In this document: piece after piece, positions 60,601 to 64,000 of the stretch
How the letters are laid out: every line of letters begins with the position of its first letter
Numbering within the stretch: position 1 is the first letter of the stretch
DNA from: Strix aluco
Lineage: Eukaryota; Chordata; Aves; Strigiformes; Strigidae
Assembly: GCF_031877795.1 (NCBI RefSeq)
Contig: NC_133934.1
Location: 105,588,610-105,652,609 of the forward strand
Length of the DNA: 64,000 nucleotides
Reading direction: 5' to 3'
Made by a program: the position numbers and the translations under genes
The notes under the pieces: model-generated
What the model was told of the DNA's origin: nothing
What the model saw: only the letters and a program-made list of their open reading frames with translations
The model's database searches: none

Positions 60601-63600
60601 GCCACCAGGGAGGAAGTTTCCCTGCCTGTGCTGGGGCAGTCAGGCTGTAAGGCTGGGATGGAATGCTCTCATGTCTTAGCAATGCAACCAACATAGATCG
60701 ACGCTAGTATTAACCCTCTGCCATGCATACCAGGGACAGCAGAGCCCTTGAACTAAGCCTTCCCTTTTAAACGTCCATGTTACATTAGGGGCTGGGCAAA
60801 AGTGATGAAACCTGGGCGCCCACAGTCTCTCCACTGGCTGTGGACCCAAGGTTTCTCCCTCTGTTGAGAATGTACATTTTGGTCACGTGCTCCCAGGCAT
60901 ACAGTTCTGAATTGAACAACTGTATGTGGTTCTCTGCCCATGTTTCCAGGCCTCCTGTACTCTTCTGGCCTTTGTCAGCATCCCCCAGGTCATCATTAGT
61001 CCAAGAGTCTCATCAATGAGTCCTTCCCCCCCATCCCTTTCCTGCGTGAGGAAGATCACTTTCCTGCTGCTCTAGGTGACATCTGCTTGCAGCCCTTCAC
61101 ACTCTCTGCTGATCAGACAGCTAAAGAGTTGGAGAGAGATCTTGAGGCTAAAGAAGCCCTCAGGCACCACTTATAACCCAGCTATGGCAATGTCTCTTCC
61201 CTCATTCCCTCCAGCACCTGCTCTTCTGTCCCTGGGAAAGGGATACCTTCACATGTGCTGCCATCTCTGGAAACAGTGTAGCCAGCGTCACAAGCCATGC
61301 AGGAGTAGGAGCCCTCCGTGTTGAGGCAGAGTCCAGAGGGACAGGGAGCCTGGGCTGTGCACTCATTGATGTCTGCATAAGCACACGAGAGAGAGCGGGA
61401 TGAGTGGGAAGGATGTGATATAACTATGACCAGGGGCAGATGTGTTGAGAGAACCAGACAACGTGTTGGCCAGGACTCAGGTAGAGCCAAGTGCTCAGGA
61501 AGAGCCTAGGGAAACCTCTGGACTGGGTGCATGAGACTTCAGAGGGTCTGGACCCACGGCACCCTGGTACCTTGGCAGCTCTTCCCATCTGGTGCCACCT
61601 CATAGCCCCGGTAGCAGGAACAGCGGAAGGAGCCATCCAGGTTGACACACCGTCCGTGAGCACAAGTCCCCTCCACAAGGCACTCGTCCACATCTGCATG
61701 ACACAACAGAGGACAATATTGCATGGGAGGGTGCTCAGAGCTGTCCCCACCACCCAAGCCATGAGGGTGCTGTGCCCTGGCCACACAGGCTGGCTGCCTA
61801 TGGAAAAAGGGTGATGCCTGTGCCCCTGCTCCTTTTGAGGCTTGCAGGGAGAATTTCCACAGGGGGGCGAAGGTGCTGCCCAGAGACGAGCTCCTCACCA
61901 ATACATCTCCCGTTTCTGGGCCGGTAGCCATCCCCACAGCTGACACACTTGTAGGATCCCAGGGTATTGACACACTTCCCGCTGCGGCAAGGGCTGGGTT
62001 CCACACACTCGTTGACATCTGCCAAGAAACACACTCCCTTCAGGCTCCCAAAGGCAAACAGCGTAGCCTTCTCCAGGATGTCCTGCTGGATCCTCAGAGT
62101 CCCCCTCGGGGGGACAGTGATGTCCAAGAGGAGATAAAACAAGATTGCAAGGCTTGGGCAACACTTCTTATAGTCCCACTTATCACTCAGGATCCTACAC
62201 CCATACCTGAGGGCTGACATAATCCAGCAATGAAACTCACTGCCACAGGATGTTGCCAAGGTCGGGAATGTGCATGGGCAGAGAAAGGGATCAGAGAACA
62301 TCTGTGCAGGGCTGTTTCATCAGGGACTTTCATAACTATGATTAGGATGTAGCCTCCAGCTGAGGAAGTCCTTAAGGCAAGTGCTTTCTGGAGGCTGTGT
62401 GGGGAGGAGCAGCATTCTGTGCATGGCCTGTTGCCCGTACGGCCTCCTAAAATAGTCTCCCACTCTCTGTTGGAGATGAGCTACCGAGAAAGGGGGATCT
62501 TTGATCAGGCACATCATATGTTCACAAAGTCAAATGCTCTGAAGGGCCCAGGTCATGCCATGTGAGTGGGATGCTGTGGGGACAGGTGGCCTGAGTCTCT
62601 GCAGCCTGCTCTCCCTGCAGTCCACTTGCCAGCACAAGGGTCTGGTGACAGAGTCAAGGTGGCATGAAAATGGATGAGCATCTCCTCCCAGAATGGGAAG
62701 CTGGCATGGGGGATCTCCCTGGGGAGGTAGAAGAGGATCATGGAAGAAGTCCCCTCCCTCTGCCCAGGAAAGCTTGTCCCTCCTGCAGGCAGTCTCCCTG
62801 GGGAGGGCACAGGGCAGACAAACATTGTGGGGTCCTTTCTCCCTTCCAGGAGGAGACACGAAGCGGTGAGGAAAGAAGGTGTTCAGTCCTGCACAGGGTG
62901 GGTTGGAGGCACAAGGGAACAGGGAGCAGCAAGCTTCACCTTCACACTGTCCTCTGGGGCCCATGGCAAAGCCCTCCTTGCACTCGCAGAGGTAGGAGCC
63001 AGGAGTGTTGATGCATCGCTGTCCTCGGCAGGTAGAGGGCTGCTCACATTCATCTTGATCTGGCAACAGACAGGGAGACAGCCTGAAGTCTTCTCCCTCC
63101 AGCTTGGAGAAAGCTGGGTGCAGGCAATGACCTGCTGCACCTGCAGCAGGCTCTGCCCAGGGGACCGGTGCCGGGGCTCTCCTCCATCCCCATCTGTCCT
63201 AGCACCCCTCTTGCCATGAGGCAGTGATCAGGGCTGGCATCACAGGTGCCTGCCCAGACCATCATGAGCAAAGTCCGGTCCCTGACCGAGCAGGAGAGGG
63301 TGATCCCTGTGGATCAGGCTGTCTGTGGGCAGGACTGTGGGGAGGGAGGGTGTGCAAGTGTGCATGTGTGTGTGCAGGTGTGTGCAGGTGTGTGGGCACA
63401 TGCATGAGACCGTGTGAGGGCAGGAGACTGGGGAGATCCTGGGGAGGTGGCAGCCCTGTGCCAGGAGAACACCACTTACCCTCACAGCTCTGCTTGCCCT
63501 CCGAGACAGCCAGGGTGTACCCAGAGTAGCAGAGGCACAAATAGGAGCCCACGCTGTTGATGCAGTGACCTTTTGCAGCACAAGGATCTTTCAGGCACTC

Positions 63601-63918
63601 ATCTTCATCTGTGCTCAGGCAAGGAAGGAAGACAGGCAGTCACCACCCGCAGCTGCCTGCCAGTCCCCTGCCAGCCCTGCAGTGCGGCGGGTGGGCAGGG
63701 GCTCAGCAGAGTTGCCAGAAAACCTTCCTCCAGGAGCCTGAAGGACCAAACGGTCTGTCATAGCCCAGCAGGCAGAGGAGGTGCCAACCTACCGATGCAG
63801 CGCAGGCGGCTGGGGTCCAATGTGTAGCCGGGGTGGCACAAGCAGCTGTATCCCTCTGGGGTGAGCACACAAGCGCCAGCTCCGCAGGAGAGAGGTGAAG
63901 AGGCACAGCTGCCAATCC
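48514..63918 (-). CDS. LTBP2: LTBP2, latent TGF-beta-binding protein 2 (3' part, 20 exons)
   Basis: Secreted extracellular-matrix glycoprotein of the fibrillin/LTBP family that associates with microfibrils and elastic fibres. Unlike LTBP1 and LTBP3, it is not known to bind latent TGF-beta. The window holds about 940 C-terminal residues; the signal peptide and N-terminal half lie beyond the right edge. Module order from the right is 12 EGF-like modules, a TB (8-Cys) module, a short linker, two EGF modules, a TB module, a long acidic tyrosine-rich linker, and two EGF modules. Every internal junction is phase 1, so each module is one exon, as in the family. LTBP2 rather than LTBP1/3/4 is indicated by the C-terminus ([34 protein letters not shown]) and by the NPC2/ISCA2 neighbours. 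Introns hold three CR1 copies. The 3' end converges with NPC2. Confidence 0.94.
48681..51977 (-). other. LTBP2: last LTBP2 intron
   Basis: A 3.3 kb intron between the last two EGF exons. It holds a decayed CR1 reverse-transcriptase region (50.69-51.48 kb). No other feature is recognised in 48.7-50.6 kb. Confidence 0.8.
50690..51480 (+). repeat. decayed CR1 LINE, reverse-transcriptase region
   Basis: Plus-strand blocks follow CR1 ORF2 order: GAATTACAGACTGCTCACCC (NYRPVSLT motif), GGAGAAGCAGTGGATATGAT then TTCAACACACTCTCACATGA (GEAVDVVYLDFSKAFDTVSHD motif), and later AAATTCACTGAAGGCAAATG (KFNxGKC motif). There are many indels and stops and no intact frame. It lies antisense to LTBP2 in its last intron. 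Confidence 0.7.
51978..52127 (-). CDS. LTBP2: LTBP2 window exon 19: penultimate EGF
   Basis: Reads [20 protein letters not shown], then [17 protein letters not shown] and [13 protein letters not shown]. The [13 protein letters not shown] motif is the hallmark of the second-last EGF in LTBPs, and [12 protein letters not shown] matches LTBP2. Acceptor CCACCCTCCAG, donor GTGAGT. Confidence 0.96.
52357..52632 (-). CDS. LTBP2: LTBP2 window exon 18: end of TB module and long acidic Tyr-rich linker
   Basis: The 276-base exon begins [20 protein letters not shown], completing the TB module. It continues into a cysteine-free linker rich in E, D, P, G and Y ([15 protein letters not shown], then [14 protein letters not shown]). 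Position and composition match the C-terminal hinge of LTBPs, whose sequence is poorly conserved. Several Tyr lie beside acidic residues and are candidate sulfation sites. Donor GTGAGT. Confidence 0.92.
53169..53336 (-). CDS. LTBP2: LTBP2 window exon 17: TB (8-Cys) module
   Basis: Reads [20 protein letters not shown], then a segment with [18 protein letters not shown] and [16 protein letters not shown] and GEAWG are family-wide signatures of the last TB module. Acceptor TCACTCATAG, donor GTGAGT. The eighth cysteine comes from the next exon. Confidence 0.95.
53580..53720 (-). CDS. LTBP2: LTBP2 window exon 16: calcium-binding EGF
   Basis: Reads [19 protein letters not shown] through [17 protein letters not shown], donor GTGAGC. 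NLS is a sequon in the tail leading to the second TB module. Confidence 0.94.
53968..54096 (-). CDS. LTBP2: LTBP2 window exon 15: calcium-binding EGF
   Basis: Reads [20 protein letters not shown] through SSRLECVG, donor GTAAGA. First of the EGF pair between the two TB modules. Confidence 0.94.
54725..54805 (-). CDS. LTBP2: LTBP2 window exon 14: short linker with the eighth TB cysteine
   Basis: An 81-base exon reading [20 protein letters not shown] then SGKVSFT. It follows CTGGCCAG and ends at the donor GTACTA. It completes the TB module (EICPLGKGY parallels the EMCPKGKGF of LTBP1) and leads into the next EGF module. Confidence 0.9.
54928..55119 (-). CDS. LTBP2: LTBP2 window exon 13: TB (8-Cys) module
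   Basis: After a linker ([17 protein letters not shown]) the exon reads [19 protein letters not shown], then [18 protein letters not shown], then [10 protein letters not shown], with the diagnostic Cys triplet. NIT just before it is a sequon. A Tyr-Pro dipeptide precedes the seventh cysteine, where LTBP1 has Phe-Pro in its TGF-beta-binding TB module. Donor GTAGGA. Confidence 0.94.
55395..55538 (-). CDS. LTBP2: LTBP2 window exon 12: calcium-binding EGF before the TB module
   Basis: Reads [20 protein letters not shown], then [20 protein letters not shown] and GQCQPRAAM, donor GTGAGT. This is the last repeat of the long central EGF array. It runs into the TB module with the codon split EGPETH. 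Confidence 0.93.
55760..55993 (-). repeat. CR1 LINE 3' fragment
   Basis: Starts TCACAGAATCATCCAGG and continues through the reverse complement of the CR1 3' region (GATGGCAACTGCACAG, then TTGTTCCACTGCCTG, then TGTTCTCTCCAGG). About 235 bases, in the LTBP2 intron between window exons 11 and 12 and in the same orientation as LTBP2. Confidence 0.9.
56315..56440 (-). CDS. LTBP2: LTBP2 window exon 11: calcium-binding EGF
   Basis: Reads [20 protein letters not shown] through GHYCIG, donor GTGAGT. NET is an N-glycosylation sequon next to the second cysteine. Confidence 0.94.
57655..57786 (-). CDS. LTBP2: LTBP2 window exon 10: calcium-binding EGF
   Basis: Reads [20 protein letters not shown] through PLGDCIG, donor GTGAGT, phase 1-1. 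Confidence 0.93.
58017..58139 (-). CDS. LTBP2: LTBP2 window exon 9: calcium-binding EGF
   Basis: Reads [19 protein letters not shown] through ETDDCVG, donor [18 protein letters not shown] fits the hydroxylation consensus exactly. The intron to exon 8 is only 97 bases. Confidence 0.94.
58237..58362 (-). CDS. LTBP2: LTBP2 window exon 8: calcium-binding EGF
   Basis: Reads [20 protein letters not shown] through GGPSCQ, donor GTGAGC, phase 1-1. The 304-base intron upstream of this exon contains a near-perfect 28-base palindrome. Confidence 0.93.
58487..58514. repeat. near-perfect 28-base palindrome in LTBP2 intron
   Basis: CCATGGAGACAGAG then ATCTCTCTCCATGG. The arms match except at one symmetric position pair, around the centre AGATCT. 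Each end resembles an X-box half-site (CCATGGAGAC). Confidence 0.7.
58667..58789 (-). CDS. LTBP2: LTBP2 window exon 7: calcium-binding EGF
   Basis: Reads [20 protein letters not shown] through ELINSTVCQ, donor GTATGA. The NST before the last cysteine is an N-glycosylation sequon. Confidence 0.93.
58930..59317 (+). repeat. CR1 LINE 3' end
   Basis: Plus-strand sequence encodes the decayed CR1 ORF2 C-terminus ([12 protein letters not shown], then [14 protein letters not shown], then EIFKSHLD). It ends with the CR1 3'UTR (GGGGGGTTGGACAAGATGAT, then GATTCTGTGAG). The intactness suggests a moderately young copy. It lies antisense to LTBP2 in the intron between window exons 6 and 7. Confidence 0.92.
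59318..61246 (-). other. LTBP2: LTBP2 intron, no further feature
   Basis: Remainder of the 2.5 kb intron. Chance frames only; no EGF-type exon with matching phase is hidden here on reading all frames. Confidence 0.6.
61247..61372 (-). CDS. LTBP2: LTBP2 window exon 6: calcium-binding EGF
   Basis: Reads [19 protein letters not shown] through DGSTCE, donor GTATCC. A 2.5 kb intron with a CR1 copy separates it from the next exon. Confidence 0.93.
61571..61693 (-). CDS. LTBP2: LTBP2 window exon 5: calcium-binding EGF
   Basis: Reads [19 protein letters not shown] through DGKSCQ, donor GTACCA, phase 1-1. Confidence 0.93.
61899..62018 (-). CDS. LTBP2: LTBP2 window exon 4: calcium-binding EGF
   Basis: Reads [19 protein letters not shown] through NGRCIG, donor GTGAGG. 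It has the CVSCGDGY variant spacing between the fourth and fifth cysteines, shared with window exon 6. Confidence 0.93.
62019..62939 (-). other. LTBP2: LTBP2 intron, nothing recognised
   Basis: A 921-base intron with no repeat or exon that I can identify. Confidence 0.6.
62940..63059 (-). CDS. LTBP2: LTBP2 window exon 3: calcium-binding EGF
   Basis: Reads [19 protein letters not shown] through PRGQCE, donor GTGAAG, phase 1-1. Confidence 0.93.
63351..63396. repeat. TG-rich microsatellite
   Basis: TG units interrupted by CA, with a repeated TGTGTGCAGG-type 10-base unit, in the intron just downstream of window exon 2. Confidence 0.7.
63480..63608 (-). CDS. LTBP2: LTBP2 window exon 2: calcium-binding EGF
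   Basis: Reads [19 protein letters not shown], with six cysteines and donor GTAAGT. The DxDEC start and the [12 protein letters not shown] segment fit the Ca2+-binding and Asn/Asp hydroxylation consensus. Confidence 0.93.
63793..63918 (-). CDS. LTBP2: LTBP2 window exon 1: EGF-like module
   Basis: Between acceptor CTCCTCCCAG and donor GTAGGT, phase 1 at both ends. It begins [20 protein letters not shown] instead of the DxDEC start of its neighbours, so the calcium-binding acids are missing and this module is probably non-calcium-binding. It is the 5'-most exon visible. Confidence 0.88.
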
Positions 63919-64000
63919 CTGGGAGGAGAGAGCACAGGACTGCAGGCAGCACTGAAAGGGTGCATGGAGTCCAGTGTCTGCCTTGTGCCCCCAGCACCAT

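Noticed and set aside
63351-63396. Possible CRISPR-like or satellite array from 10-base TGTGTGCAGG units
   Set aside because: Only two or three imperfect units within a TG microsatellite; the setting is a vertebrate intron.
48514-63918. LTBP1, LTBP3 or LTBP4 as alternative identity for the minus-strand EGF/TB gene
   Set aside because: Some TB residues resemble LTBP1, but the C-terminal EGF modules ([30 protein letters not shown]) and adjacency to NPC2 and ISCA2 indicate LTBP2.

Overview
The window is vertebrate nuclear DNA and almost certainly from a bird. Genes are split into short exons with GT-AG introns. The interspersed repeats are CR1 LINEs with the avian 3' end (GATTCTGTG-like tails), repeat density is low, and the recognisable genes are compact. 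There is no bacterial, viral or organellar gene organisation, and nothing resembling a new defence or mobile system was found.

Layout. (1) About 1-37,300 has no coding exon I can recognise. It holds a small CpG island at about 2.55-2.83 kb with a strong leftward splice donor, very old LINE remnants (about 6.6-6.95 kb and 13.1-13.26 kb), simple repeats and several RFX-type X-box motifs. (2) About 37,360-40,390 is ISCA2 on the minus strand: four coding exons, 172 codons plus stop, with a CpG-island promoter reaching about 40.72 kb. (3) 40.7-44.6 kb is a spacer with a CR1 fragment and an 18-base G run. (4) 44,993-46,442 is NPC2 on the plus strand: four coding exons, 150 codons plus stop, with a CpG-island promoter. 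Its 3'UTR runs to a poly(A) signal at 47,101. (5) About 47.82-64.0 kb is the 3' part of LTBP2 on the minus strand. Twenty exons, all with phase-1 junctions, encode about 940 C-terminal residues, and the gene runs off the right edge.

The three main genes are neighbours but not one pathway. ISCA2 is a mitochondrial A-type Fe-S assembly factor. NPC2 is a secreted/lysosomal cholesterol carrier. LTBP2 is an extracellular-matrix protein of the fibrillin/LTBP family. The same trio is adjacent on human chromosome 14q24.3. As I recall the human map, the NPC2-ISCA2 pair lies the other way round relative to LTBP2, so here NPC2 rather than ISCA2 converges on the LTBP2 3' end.

Exon boundaries for the three genes come from reading frame, splice-site bases and phase agreement and are largely secure. 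UTR ends, promoters and repeat limits are approximate. Motif-based regulatory calls are inference.
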